A program made the position numbers and the translations under genes. Positions 25,392 through 38,551 of a stretch of 64,000 nucleotides of DNA are shown here, in pieces (the stretch's first letter is position 1; every line of letters begins with the position of its first letter). Where the stretch lies: the NCBI GenBank assembly GCA_026874595.1, contig CM049310.1, positions 38,817,558 to 38,881,557 of the forward strand, given 5' to 3'. Source of the stretch: Sipunculus nudus (lineage: Eukaryota; Annelida; Sipuncula; Golfingiida; Sipunculidae). The notes beneath the pieces were generated by a model that worked only from the letters and a program-made list of their open reading frames with translations, was not told the DNA's origin and did not search any database.

Positions 25392-25401
25392 TATATTTAT
25401 A
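25392..25401 (-). promoter_or_regulatory. TATA-like box upstream of the frameshifted P450
   Basis: Reads TATAAATATA on the minus strand, about 160 nt before the ATG. The distance implies a long leader or a leader intron if this is the core promoter. The intact gene has TATTAATA at the aligned position. Confidence 0.4.
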
Positions 25402-26249
25402 CTTAGCTGTTGTACGCACAAACGCAGTAACGCTTCAGCTTGGCACCACTCGATCATAACTAATCCGTTGTCATGAATAGTGTAGTCTTATATTCTTATC
25501 CTTTTTCTGAAAAAAAGTTACTATTTCCATAAATTATATGTTTCATAAAAGTGATAAAATTATAGGACAGGAGAAAACTTATTATGACTTTATGACAACA
25601 TATGCGAAAAGCCCGCTGTTAATTGAATGATTCACAGTTGACGTTACTCCGCTTACTATGTCCCTGGTCCACTGAATACGTAAAGGCAAAACATGAGACA
25701 CTCGAACGATAAAAACGTATCCTATTAATGGATGGGCAACCTTTTGTGTACATATTTAGCACCGGTTCTATGTACAAATGCAGTGATGTATATTCATGTC
25801 TGCGTCAAGTAAACACATACGCTAGGAGCACCCATTACTTTGCTTAACACCAAGTCTCTGAGGCATGAGTATTGCTATAAACAATCTAACATAATGCTGG
25901 CGGCAGTATAAAGAAACGTGTTTGAATACGTCGGAAACGGCATGAATTATATGCATTTTGCATGTAATATGTCTGAAGAGCAAAATCTCCTTTTAAGACG
26001 TTCCTAAATGATAAATATCGCTTTCATGAGAAGTAAATTTTGTATGAACACATTTTTTTGTAGTGACATGTACAATACATTTCTATTCTAAGGGGAATAT
26101 AAGATAGTACACGATAAGTTAGGTAGATATAAGTAGCTGCGAAATATTCCACCACAGGCATGAGGATTAGCGAATATATTCCGTGTTAATTACAAACATC
26201 TCCTATTGACAAGTTTTACTGATTGTTTGAATACTGATAGCCTTCTCAA
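25402..26249. other. Intergenic, shared with unit A
   Basis: Matches about 4740-5324 and 6418-6650 of unit A and lacks the 1.1-kb block. No coding content. Confidence 0.5.
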
Positions 26250-28345
26250 TGCTTCCTAATATTTATTTTTATCTTATGTGGATTTTGGGGTATAACTTAT
26301 TGCCAAGATTCCGCAAATCTGCTCGGGATCCTTAACATACCTTGGTGAAAATGTGAAGTTTTGCAGCAGACGAAATGAGAAGAGAAATAGTTCCATTCAG
26401 GACAGGTCTTCTCTTGGGCACGCCCATCATCCTTGAAAACAGTATATTTAAGTTTACCTCAGTAAACTGAAGAAAGCAAACCAAGAAGTAACCAAGATTC
26501 CTTTATCAAAAGTAATTCTATCATATGTATTTAGTATTTAAATTTGCCTAACAATATCAATTCTTTTAAGTCTGCTCACCAACAGAAAATGTTATAACTT
26601 TTGAAGCCAGATCCGAGTTGATTCTTTCACAGCGAAGGCACTGAACGAATTTGTTGTAACCTTAGTCGTCGGAAAATGGAAAGTCAGGGCAACATTCATT
26701 TTTCTTATAATAATTTTTGCAAACATTAACAAATTAACATTATCCATTTATTTGTCCCTGACTTTATAAAAATTATTTGTTCTTTCATAATCAACACTGT
26801 GTTTAATGTATAATTCATGAAGAAACCTTTTTTTTTACGTTCATCTCATCATAAACAAAAAAGGGCATTTATAGTTCCAGTATATACGCCTCTACTTTGG
26901 GAAGCCTCAGACGCATGCTGTCCTGTGGCACTTCATCTCCTAAGACTGTTCCAGCCCCCACCAGCTCCTGAGTAGCCTACAGGAGATGTTACTCTGTCCG
27001 AGCAAAAATATAATATATAAATAAACAAATAATATTAAAAAGATAAAGTTTGTCTGGATTTACATCGATTTTCGTGAAAGCAAGTCATTTATACAGGTAC
27101 CTGATAACACTGGATATTTCTCCTTTTCTTTATCTTGGACAGTCGGTCAGAAAAACGTCTTTTATATCTCTCTTTTCCTTCCCAGATGTCGTTTTTCGTG
27201 CTCAAGAATGTTAATTCTCACTATACTCGTATAGTTTGTTTATACATGCGTCGGTCTCCTCCATAATATGGCCTACAATGGCTGCTTTATCCATACGGAA
27301 ATTTCTCAGGGCTTGCAGTGTAAATCGTCTTATATATTCCACTGTTCCCCGCTACTGAAAACCAATCCTAAATAAAGTGCGAAAAGATTCTTATAAAATA
27401 GGCTGGTTAAACAGACCCTAATATTAATACTTTTTATTTACAAATTGTTTTTGTTCCGATTTTGATAAAATTTCGAGAAATAAAATACGATTCTAGACTC
27501 AAGACTAAATTCAGGGCTACGATCCTTTACACTTCTCTTTGGACCTTTATAATTCATACCGACTCCAAACAGGGCAGGATTCCAACATAAATAGATAAAA
27601 TCTTCAATTTGTACAATAACTTAGTTTGCTTGTGTGACTGGATATTTCTAGTGTTGTTTCAAAATATATTAAAGAATACAAATTGCCATCCCCTAAAAAT
27701 AAACTTAATGGATTTAAGCGTTAAACAGCAAATACTCGCCAACCAAAAAATATAATTTGAGCATACATTACAAAGGACAGGACGAAGTCTTAATCGTGAT
27801 GTCGTCATGTCTTAGTCTTTCAACATTTAACCTAGTTTCCATTTAGAAAACATTTTGTAATAGTTAACCCTATCCGAGAAATATCAATATAAGTATTCGT
27901 TTCTTTTTATCGAGATGATTTGAGGATGGAAGAATTAATATAGGATCAGGTTCCAACCCGTCAACAATGGTTCTCACTTAATTATCCCTGCCTCAAATGA
28001 TGATATCAATGGTTATGTATCACACATAATACACTTACCCCTTCCTTTCACGACAAGGTCACGGTAGTGTAAACTAGGACGGTCAGCAAACAAATGCCCT
28101 CTTTTTTGCAGAGTGTTTCTTTTATAATTTCGAGTCCAGGGTCTCTCAGAGTTAAACAGACGAAACCTCACCGGACGAGTCCTTCAGCTCCGTCAGACGT
28201 TTAATCAGATCTTCTGTGAGGAAGGGGGGGGACCCGATGATGGGAAACCGTGGTAGCCCCAGAGGGAGATTCCTGGGACATCATAACTAACACAACGTGG
28301 TTTACAGTAGGGCATCTAAGCCCAGTAAGCTCCACACAGGCAACA
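26250..28345 (-). pseudogene. Cytochrome P450 pseudogene (unit B, second copy)
   Basis: Duplicate of the 6654-9732 pseudogene and more decayed. The exon 1 relic (28039-28345) keeps a donor at 28038-28037 and pieces of the RKRLTELKDS region, but has indels. Exon 2 is reduced to about 27100-27380. Exon 3 (about 26880-26990) keeps the MRLRLPKVEAYILE-like end. Exon 4 is almost wholly deleted near 26620-26650. Exon 5 (about 26250-26440) keeps the RLLQNFTF region, but the haem-loop start and acceptor are disrupted. No function is possible. Confidence 0.8.
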
Positions 28346-28669
28346 TCTCGGATATTATTCAGTTATTATGCGTGTTAATCATGCATCTTTGTCACACAAT
28401 CGTAGGCTGCGTTTAATTATAGATACCCATTTTAGAAATGCTTCCATCAACAGAGTCGTCCTGCCAGCCTTGAATCTCGTAAATAATTATAAATAGGCTA
28501 ATGAATAATCCCATATTTTTTAGCATGGCTTACAAATAATATTGATAATCCGTTTTTGTGCACAGAGCTTCACTTTCATCCCAATTTGTAGTGTTAAGAA
28601 TGTAAAGTCACAATAATATTATTTTTAATACAAATATGTAATTTAGGACTTGCCCATTGTAACTGAAAA
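28346..28669. other. Intergenic, shared with unit A
   Basis: Non-coding; matches about 9733-10045 of unit A. Confidence 0.45.
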
Positions 28670-28930
28670 TATTCATATATATAATTTGATAATAAGAAAT
28701 ATTATATAATCACCTCTCATCTTGGACTGATATTATATATAGCAAATTTTATATATTTTTTTTCATTGAACAGGCCTAAATTTGGTTAATCGCCGTGCAT
28801 GGTAAGAGGTTAAGTATGCTAAGAAGAACCCATAAATCTCAAAAAAAAAGGTTCCATGTGGAACCCTGGTTCCATATAGAACCCATCGGGTTCCAGAAGG
28901 AACCCTCAAGAACCCTTTTTTCTTTGAGTG
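28670..28930. mobile_element. Insertion with three GGTTCC palindromes, unit B only
   Basis: About 260 bp between GTAACTGAA and TTTACAGCC that unit A lacks (three bases there). It holds three back-to-back palindromes: GGTTCCATGTGGAACC (28850-28865), GGTTCCATATAGAACC (28868-28883) and GGGTTCCAGAAGGAACCC (28888-28905), then AGAACCCTTTTTTCTTTGAGTG. The structure suggests a foldback or non-autonomous DNA element. Terminal inverted repeats and a target duplication were not found. Confidence 0.6.
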
Positions 28931-29814
28931 TTGTTTACAGCCAATGTTATTCACACGACATCACTATTGAAGACATGTCGACCGCACATAAACTGGAGCG
29001 ATAAGAGTAGTCTCATTAATGCATGACTGGTTGTGTATGTATATTATTCGTTTCAGATAACACAAACATGTACATGTATTTGGCGACCCTTAAGAGACTT
29101 TTATTGATGAAATATCAGGAGACGGCGTTACTCGCTTGAACATCCAATGGCTACCTTTTTGGCCGTCTACTAAGTTTGGGTGTAGATTTTTCACGTCGAA
29201 ACTATGAACCGTCAAAAGAGGGCGTCCCGAAGGTTTTGTGCCAGCACAAGTTTATATATATATTACTAAATTTGCACTGCCTGTATGTTTGTTTGTCACA
29301 AACTTCCCCAGAAACGGGCCTTGACAGTGGAACAATTATGCTATCAGCGTCAGCTATTTTCCCTAAGTTACTGAATGCACACCAACTTCCACTTGCACAC
29401 ATTTGAATTCCCGGCAGTATTATATCACAGCTTGGTCGCCCAACATCATACCGCGCTCGCCATTGCTGACCTTTGATCTTGGCCTATTACTACAAAGTTC
29501 TATAAAGATTGGTTCCGTATCGACCACTAGACGTCGCTACTTTACGGGTCTGCGGATTAAGCTACCTTACGGCTATGGCCACAAAATACGCAGCAATATA
29601 CCCTTCCTCTGCAACAAGACCCAACGGGTCCCCATTCCCTAATATCACCTAATATTAACTGTTGATCGGATGACGATGCTAAATCAGAAATGTTACATCC
29701 CAGCAGACTGGTTAGAAAAGGTCAAGGTATGCCATTATTATAAACTTATTTGTTTTACATGTATTGTAAATATAGTTCTAATAACTAATCAAGGCACACT
29801 CCATGGCTCAGATG

Positions 29815-29960
29815 ATGGCGTTCGGTAGTCTAGAGAGTCGGAGGAAACCGGAGAACCCGGAGAAAACCACCACGGGCAACTACAATCCAATCTCATAGCC
29901 ACACCGAGGATCGAACCAGAGGTAACAGCGGGGAGAACCGAGCGTTTTACTGCTCGACAG
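29815..29960 (-). mobile_element. tRNA-derived SINE-like relic (unit B copy)
   Basis: Homologue of the 11215-11340 relic. On the minus strand it carries GGTTCGATCCTCGG (one change in the B-box region) and the core TTCTCCGGGTTCTCCGGTTT. Its presence in both units shows it is older than the duplication. Confidence 0.5.
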
Positions 29961-30553
29961 TCCATTGCAAACTTGTCGCTGATTCCAGCTCATTAAAAGT
30001 AGATTGAACAGCAATAATACAAGGATGGAGAATGTTTTATATGTTAAAAAGGTAATCAAGCCTTTAACTTGTTCCTTTGATTATATATCCACGTGACACC
30101 CGAACCGAATTTCAACCTGATTGCCCTCAGTTGTCAGTTGTGTTCCATCGAGTGATACTTCACACCTGCGATATTTGTCTTGTGTACGCTGGAGGTAGGA
30201 AAAGTCCTCATCGTAATAAGCTGGGGTACTATGGTCTTTATATGTAATAATCCTATCCTGTATCAAAGAGTGCAACAATTGGTTTTCTTATAAAAATAGG
30301 TCGAATATAGACATACCTGTTAATGACTACTATTATTCATGTCATGTACAGTGTTGAGAATGTTTACATTGTTTTTAAACTGAAATATAAGATAATATAA
30401 AGTTCATCAGACTCAGTTTGTTTAAAAAGAAGAACGTGTCGGGTCCACATTTGATTCGCGTTGGCGATTAGTGAGTCACCTCACTCCCAAACTACTTTAA
30501 CATGTCTTTTGAATTTTATCTTTCTTGTAAATGGATTTTGTTATGATTATATT

Positions 30554-33500
30554 ATATCCCATGTATTCCGTTTTCATGATAGCATCGAGCAAAGTTTTTT
30601 TCCCGTGCGGATATATCACAGGGAAATGGTAACGGCATACATGGTTCACATTGGAGCAATATTATCGCGTGCGCAAAACGCGAACATGGAAAAGGGTTCG
30701 CTAATAAACTAGTACCGTAGCAATAGTAATTTCAGAAATATGTATGTGAAACCATGATTTTTCAACGTAATATTCATATCAGATCTGTTTGCATGAAACG
30801 CTTACTTATTATGTTTTTAATTTACATATAGCAAAAGTTAGCCTTATTCCATCCAAATTATGATAATAATAAGGTCTCATCATTTGTAAACGTTTAAAGA
30901 GATACAGCAACCCGTATTAATTACTGTAATTTTCTTACCCAGTTGTGGATTAGTGGTGAAAGGCAAGCAGGGTTTCTACTACAACGATTAGTTTCCTGTA
31001 CAAATGATTGTAGAACTCTTTAATAAGTGGATGAAGAATTTGTGTATCTGTGCTTCCTGATTAAAGCCATAAACTTCCAGAAATGAATGAATTAAGTCCA
31101 CTACATCATACAAATTAGAGAAAGGTAAAATAAAAACTAGAATGGCTTTGTTTTTGGCAGTCCCAAAACATTAGGGGTAAAATATGCACGATTACAAAAC
31201 AATTATTCTAGATTTCAGCAAATTTGAGCTTAAAAGGTCAAGGTCACCACCTTTCGAACTCCGATGAGACTTTGGCAGATAGAACTGGTGTGTCAAATTA
31301 GAGGACAAAATGTGAAACACTTCAAAAGTTATGGGGTTCACACAAAAATTTTATTTTGGCAGATTTCATGAAGATGAAGGTTAAGGTCACCAAGTTTCGA
31401 ACTCCTCTGAGATTTTGGTAGGAACAATGTGTGTTTAACATTTTGGAGGAAATGTGCAGCCTTTCAAAAGTTATCGCTTTCACAAGATACTAAGATACCC
31501 TACAGCCGACGAGGACAACGACAGACGACGACAGACGATGGCACTGAAAACAACATGTTCTCGGGGGGGGGGAGCATAATGATATGATCAGCCTGGCGGA
31601 TTTGTTAGAACTACAGGCTTTATTAAAGGTAGCTTAGATAATAGAAACATAAAACATAAATGTACATCGCTGCTGTTATTCATCAAGCCTGTTTATTTGG
31701 GGGGGGGGGGGGGGGGGGAGCATAATGATATGATCAGCCTGGCGGATTTGTTAGAACTACAGGCTTTATTAAAGGTAGCTTAGATAATAGAAACATAAAA
31801 CATAAATGTACATCGCTGCTGTTATTCATCAAGCCTGTTTATTTGGTGAGAGATGGCTTGCAGGATATACAAACATGCGACTACGCCATGGTAACAGTTC
31901 TACCTGATGTTTAACAGTTATTCAAGATTTTTGCACTTTTTCTTTTTCGGTTATTTAATCATTTGTTTGCACATTTCCGATTTCTGTACAAGTACGAAAT
32001 AAATTTCAATATAATAAATTGCTTTGATTATATATACTACAACAGCATTCGGCGTACTATACGTGTCAACTATGAACACAACATGATATATTACATAATC
32101 TGGTCATTTCCCCACATTAAACAGTTGTAACCCAAAAGGCTTTCTTGGTTATATTTATAATTCACCTGCATTTCGACGCGTGTGTATGTGTGAGTGAACT
32201 TCGAGCAGTTCATGACAAATGACAAAGTTCGGTATTTACTCAACGCTAGAGACTTGTAGCCGCCATAGTTTCTAATCCATCATTTCTAATTCCTGACGAA
32301 CTTCAAGGAGGTCAGGCGATTAGATAAAGTGAATTAATTATTTTAAGCTAATGTAACTTCGGTGACTAGAATCTTGAAGACGTCTCGTCCACACATTTAC
32401 AGTAAAATGTGTTGTCATTCAAGGAAGGGGCCTAAATATAAAAGCAGAGAAAGGTTTTCTACATATCGGAGCCATTACTTTCCTTCACACACTAGGTCTC
32501 TTTGGGATATATGTACATATGCAGATCACCTTACTAAATACATGACTTCATTATATGAACAAGCAGACTGGACCTGACCTTGTCAAACCCTCTGGCCTTT
32601 TGGTAGCGGCAGCCTGCCATTAAAACGCCGACTTTTAATTAACTGAAGACGTTGGGTGGCAGTACAGGCTACTGGGTTCGCGTCAAATCTAATACATGCA
32701 GATATAAGTGCCATTTCTATAACAGTGCGTTTTCATTTTCATATTCTTGTCAAACTGTCATTTTTCCGAGATATGGAAGTGGCGTTATTCTGTATAAAAT
32801 ATTAAATATTACATTCACGGTTGACTTGCGAGTATTCATGCAGCAGTTATTAATAACAAGGTGGGTTTTATTCGGAACGTTTGTCTCTGCATTTGTCATG
32901 ACGGCTTGACAGCTTCGTGTAAATCGGTGCCATAAAGAAGAAAGGAGTGTTTTTTGCATACTATAATTAATATGGCTAATTTATCATATCACAATTTTTA
33001 ATCGCACCTTGACTGTTCCGATAAGATGGTCAAATGTTTACCCCTACGTATAAATGCTAATGTATATTGAGTTCAAAATCTGTTTATATCACGATTGGAC
33101 TTTTCCATTCATAATCGATACAATTGGTTGCAGCAATTCATAATCGATCACAAACGATTTTCATAAAAGTCATATAGTTTGGGGAAATATTATAATTATG
33201 TCGAGGCTATCAGAAAACGGGACAAAAAGTTTGAAACAGCATTAAAAGTTAAACTTCTACAGCGATAAATTATAAACAACCCGGCAGTTACCTCAACCTT
33301 TCAGTGTGATGTTGAAGTCGGACTGAATTTACGCGGTCAATATTTTAGGTATAATCGCATGATGCAAGTTTCAGGTAACATAGACGGGACATGATTTTCT
33401 TATGATCATCGAACATTATAAAACACCTAATTTCTACCACTACTAACTAAATCCAAGGAGGAAATTACTTTTTTTTTAACTGGCATTTTATTTCGTTAGT

Positions 33501-33678
33501 TATACGGCGGAATTTCACTTCTGTTGTTATTAAAACAAAGTCAATCGATCTGTCCAACGATGCAATAAATGAAAACATCGTTTGCCAAATAACAGGTTTT
33601 TGTCTTGCGAACTAAAGTATTATATTTAATGAGAAAAGTTTGGTCTTCCAGTATTAGGGACTAGATTCCCTGGACACC
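30554..33678. other. Intergenic with repeats, no gene recognised
   Basis: Contains a diverged repeat at about 31110-31560 with AGGTCAAGGTCACC and an ACGACAGACGACGACAGACG tail, then the 146-bp tandem duplication at 31573. The rest has no supported exon. Confidence 0.5.
31573..31846. repeat. Two-copy tandem repeat with G-runs, period 146 bp
   Basis: The segment from AGCATAATGATATGATC to AAGCCTGTTTATTTGG occurs at 31573 and again at 31719, apparently identical, with G-runs before each copy (about 31563-31572 and 31699-31718). Identity and the G-runs suggest either a very recent slippage event or an assembly artefact. Confidence 0.85.
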
Positions 33679-34716
33679 TTATCTCAGGTTAATCCTTATC
33701 TTGTGCGGGTTTGGCATATACGTTAAACACAGGTTTCCGCCAACTTGTTCCAGGTCTTCGCCATCTGGCGGTAAAAATGTGAACTTTTGTAGCAGACGAC
33801 ATGAAAAGAGAAACAGTTCCATCCTTGCAAGGGCTTCTCCTAGACAGGCACGCTTCCCTGAAAGAATTTATTGTATCTTATGATATACTGATGGATAACC
33901 TGGTTTTTTTTTGTTATAATAAATCTATATTATTCGTAATTTAAATAACTGTTAATTGTTATTTAGAAAATAAATATCCTAACACATTTCTGAAGTGCCA
34001 TAATTTTCATTAATTCTATTACAAATTAAATAGTTAATGCATTGCAATCACATACCTAGCGAAAATTAGAGGACATTCGATGACAAATCTGTGTTAAATT
34101 TGCCGTTCTCCGTCAGGAAACGCCACGGTCGGAATCTATCGGGGTCACCCCATGTGTTAGAGTCATGATGCAATCCGTGGATGTTGGCCATGATCATAGT
34201 GCCCTTTGGGATCATGAAGCCATTGATAGTAGTGTCCTCAGCTGGGGCATGCGGTACGGCGAACGGGCCAATGTCTACATAGCGGAGGCACTGGACAAAA
34301 AATGACCAGCTAGTAATGTTAATTTTAAAAAGTCAAAACTCAAGGTTAAATCATGTATGTGGTCAAGATTAATACTAGTATATATTATTAAATTGTTTAA
34401 ATACTATCATTATAAGTAATAAATGAACTGTATGAATTGCAAAATTTCCGGAGTCTTCAAAATTGGGGATATTTGTCACAAGCCGTGAAATAACATACCT
34501 CGAGTATATATACCTCAACTTTAGGCAGTTCCTGACGCATGCTGTACTTCGGCACTCCATCTCCTATGACTGTGTCCACTTCATCCTGCAGTTGTTTCTG
34601 TATTTCTGGATGTCGTGCCAGAAACAAAATCTCCCATCTGAGAGTAGTAGCCGTAGTTTCTGTTCCAGTGCCCACCAGCTCCTGAGAAGCCAGAAGAAGA
34701 TCTGGTGCTGTAGATG

Positions 34717-34719
<3 letters not shown>

Positions 34720-34806
<87 letters not shown>
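34720..34806. repeat. (TA)n-(TG)n microsatellite in P450 intron 2
   Basis: Compound TA and TG dinucleotide repeat that starts 13 bases beyond the exon 3 edge (34707), so it occupies the end of the intron just upstream of the acceptor. Confidence 0.95.
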
Positions 34807-35481
34807 AAAAGAAGCATGTTGCGTTTTAATATCTGATGTATTTCTTTTTATTCTAAAGTAGTCATTAAGTAAGTTACACATATATGCATGAAGAAAACAG
34901 CATTACGATTCCCTTTGATTAACTTGATTTATGAATAAGTGATAAAGAGTTATTCGTGTACCTGAAATTACTGTTTTTTTTCTCCTTCTTGATCTCCGCC
35001 AGTCGGTCAGCAAACACGTCGAGGATGTCTCGTTGTTCATTCCCTGATCTCGTTTCTTTGTGTTCAGTGATAATGTCCTGGTGTATTGACAAAAGGGCGA
35101 GCAGGTGGGCTCTTCCTTTACGAAACCCAAAAGGATCCAATGGAATATACTGTAATCATGGGAAGGCGGTTAAAATACTTCCCTGATTTGCTGCATGAAA
35201 CAATGCTTTGAGGTGATTTATATAAGTCAAGAATTCCTTATCATCATATGCAAATCTCTTTCCAAGAACCACGGAGCAGGCGATATTTCCAACAGCATTA
35301 CTAATGATGGTATCCAAATCGAGAGATTTATCGTTGTTTTCAGCCATTTTCTTCATGTACGCGTCAATCTCTTCCATTATGTGGACTTCCATGACTTTTG
35401 TTCCCATGCCGGAATTTTTTAGGGCCTGCTGTGAAATTCGCCTGATAACTTTCCAGTATTCTCCATTGCTAAAAGCAATTC

Positions 35482-38287
35482 CTGAAAAAATATATAAACA
35501 TAATCTGCATATTCTGTGGTTAAATTTATCATATCATGTAACTGCATACAAGATGCGACAAGATACAACTATTCTGCTGATGAAAAGATCCGTAGACGAA
35601 TATTTGAAATTCGTAAGGCCCTTGTAAAACATATAATAGTATTAACATAAAAAGCGTACACTAAATATTGCCTACAATATCAAGCAACAATCTTTTTAAC
35701 CGACCACGCATGGTATCAAAAGGATAGTTAGCCCCGTGATATACGCATTTCATGTTCGTATCTCTGCCCGGTTAATGCAACTGTTACAATGACTGATTGC
35801 TGTGTCCTCCAATGATGTATTGCTCTGTGGCACATCGCCAGGAATGAAAGTGACAACAAATTATTTCATATATAATTAATGAACCTTCTGAAGCTTTCCG
35901 TCTACATTTGCATTTACATTATTATAAACAAGCAAGTCCGTGGAATTTATGTCCCCCGCTTTCGCATCTTTTTAATTTAGCTTCCTGTGATCTTCATGCT
36001 TGCCTACTCAATGTGTTTTAGTTTTCATTGTACCCTAAAGATGTTTCCACATGTCATTATTGTTATTGTGAATTTGGAACAAAAGGGAATTCTTTTGTTT
36101 GTTTTTGAGCTTGAGATAATACATTTTCAGACAGACACTCCAAAACCCAAATATGGTATGCATCAGAGCAATCACTGACCAAAAATTAAATGAAATAGGA
36201 TAATATTTACGAAAGTTATCGCACGGAATTGAAAACCTGACGGACGGACAGACAGAGGAACAGACAGACAGCTAGACAAACCCAAATTAATTCCCCCGTT
36301 CCGCGGATGCTCGGACCTCTTGTTTAGCAGTCTGGTTCAACAGATACACCTGGATTGTTTTAACACGCAGAATATTAAACACAATTAAAACAGTTAAACT
36401 GGAGGTATTATGCCCGTGTGCCTATATGGCTTCGCTGGGAAACTTTTCTATTTAGCCAAAATGAAAAAAAGCGTGAGATAATAAACATATTGTTGTCAAT
36501 GTGCCTTTCAAGTTTAATGTGGAATGATGGGTTTAATTTAATTTTGATGCAAGGATGCGGATAAAGGTGTTGGCGGAGGTTTGCGCTCTTTGAGTAGCCT
36601 ACTTTTCTTGTTTTACTCTGACGGCTAAAATAACATAACATCGGCACGTATTTCATCGTTCAGCCTAAACTCACTGGTGTCAGGCGTGACGTCACTATGC
36701 TCTGTGACGCACCTACCTAGAATGAAATTGACAATATACAAGGAGCCTGGATGAACATTGTAAAGCGGTGTAATCGCGTAGGCCTATGCACTAATGAAGT
36801 TTTTTACTTGTCACCTGCGCTAAACCAGTGACTGTGCACCACAGGCGCTTGACACATTTCAACAAACATTGGCCTGGGCGACAATTACAGGAAAATAGGG
36901 CTCCAGCCTACACCGGCCGAAAATTTCTATCAGATTAACAATAATTGAACTCGTTTATTCTTATTTTGAGGGGTTACACACCTTGAATAAACCATCGAGT
37001 CCCAACAAAACACGTTATTTTGAATTTAAATTTATTTCACTTCTATAACTTATCCCGTCTACCTACTAACAACCACAAGGCACGAAACCTGACTTCTTGG
37101 AACCAGATGTCACGCCATGACGTCGTCTTGAATGTAGAAGAATATTCATATATTATAAACGCTAGACCAAGTAATGAAGAAGTCAACAGAAACACTGGGA
37201 TGTGTCTGTTCATTGGCATAAGAAGGTCAACATAAAGACCGACCCATTATATTTTTCTGCACTGAATTATATTTTGAATTGATAACTTTGTGTGACCGTT
37301 CAATAATAATGCCATAAACCAATATGATCGGCATTGCCTTCCTATTGGCTTTGGGGCAGCTATATGATTCTACAAATCCGTGGGGCTCTGGCCGACACGC
37401 TGTCCTCCGGTCAACACAGCGGCCGAAACAATTTGTAAACTTAAATGAGTCTGTTAACGTGTGAAATTAATAAAACTGCTGCAAATATTACTAAGTTCGT
37501 TTTACTATCCCTTTACTTAAATAGGCCTACTATTCACTTTACTGTATGGTTGACATGTTTCATGTATATCCGTGGACAATGGCGTCCCTAACAAGTGACC
37601 ATTGTGTAGCCTTCTTGGACATGGTTATGTAGTAATGTGACGTGACAGTTAAGCGCCAGAACGAGGAGAATACATGTCTCAATGTAAATAGGTTTCGGCA
37701 GTTCTTCATTATTGGTCCCTTGTATATGGGCGCCTGTTTTGTGCGTAAGTAGCGCAACGTCTATTATTGGGTCAACATGGATCCCTGCCATGGACATTTC
37801 ATATAGATTGGTTGAAGATATCTAATAGAAGAATAGAATAGTTTCTCATAAAATAGTCTAAACTGTTTACAGGAAAATGATGTATGATAAGGCATACTAT
37901 TATTTCCAAAATTGTTAAAAACCCATTCTCTCCTTGTATCCTATTGGGGCAAAATAAATTATCGTTCTTTTACCGGCCAAAAATAATTGCGAAAAACTAA
38001 GGTGGGCAGGGGTTGTGGAAGGTACTTTATGGGCACCTCAACAAGGTAAAATCAAAGGGATCTTCTAATTAATATATTTTTTATTATTATTTTTTTTAAT
38101 TATTTTAAAAGAAGCATCCCTCAATCCCCCTAGCGGTAGCATGCATACCCTAAAAGCTTGATTACTTGAATCGATATAGTTCTAGAATTTAAACTGACAG
38201 CCTCTCACTTTTATCTGCAAGTTGTCTGCATTAAAATTCCAATTAATATTTTACATTAATATTATTAGTAGTCTAGCGTGATTGGAG
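35482..38287. other. Presumed intron 1 or intergenic DNA
   Basis: No coding exon recognised. A GGACGGACAGACAG-type tail of a dispersed repeat is at about 36240-36280. The remainder is AT-rich and shows nothing I can name. Confidence 0.45.
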
Positions 38288-38493
38288 CGAGTATAGAATC
38301 CGGTCTACATGGACGAGGATATGGGTGTATACGGACGGACGTAATGATATTTAGGATTCATGTAATGGAGAAGTAAGAGGCATGTCGATGTTATATCATC
38401 AGGCATGTCATGGCTTATGATGATTACTAATAATATGAGACGGTCCAGTCAGTTAAGACCCATCTTGGAAATGAAGACCGGATTCTATACTCG
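38288..38493. repeat. Foldback: 19-bp perfect inverted repeats
   Basis: CGAGTATAGAATCCGGTCT (38288-38306) is matched by its exact reverse complement at 38475-38493, with a 168-nt loop. Pairing continues imperfectly inward (CAT against ATG). It lies just downstream of the orphan P450 exon 1 at 38612. No flanking duplication is obvious. Confidence 0.85.
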
Positions 38494-38549
38494 GGCCGCA
38501 TGATTTACTTTCGTTGTTTTTGGATTTGAAAATACCTGGGGTCTCAGCA

Positions 38550-38551
<2 letters not shown>

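Larger units (their letters stand above)
22219..30553. repeat. Segmental duplication unit B
   Basis: Direct-orientation copy of 1752-11934. It is shorter mainly because it lacks three blocks found in A, and it has its own insertion at about 28670-28930. Homology ends at GATTATATTATAT near 30553, the same place where unit A meets the Gypsy LTR. Confidence 0.85.
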
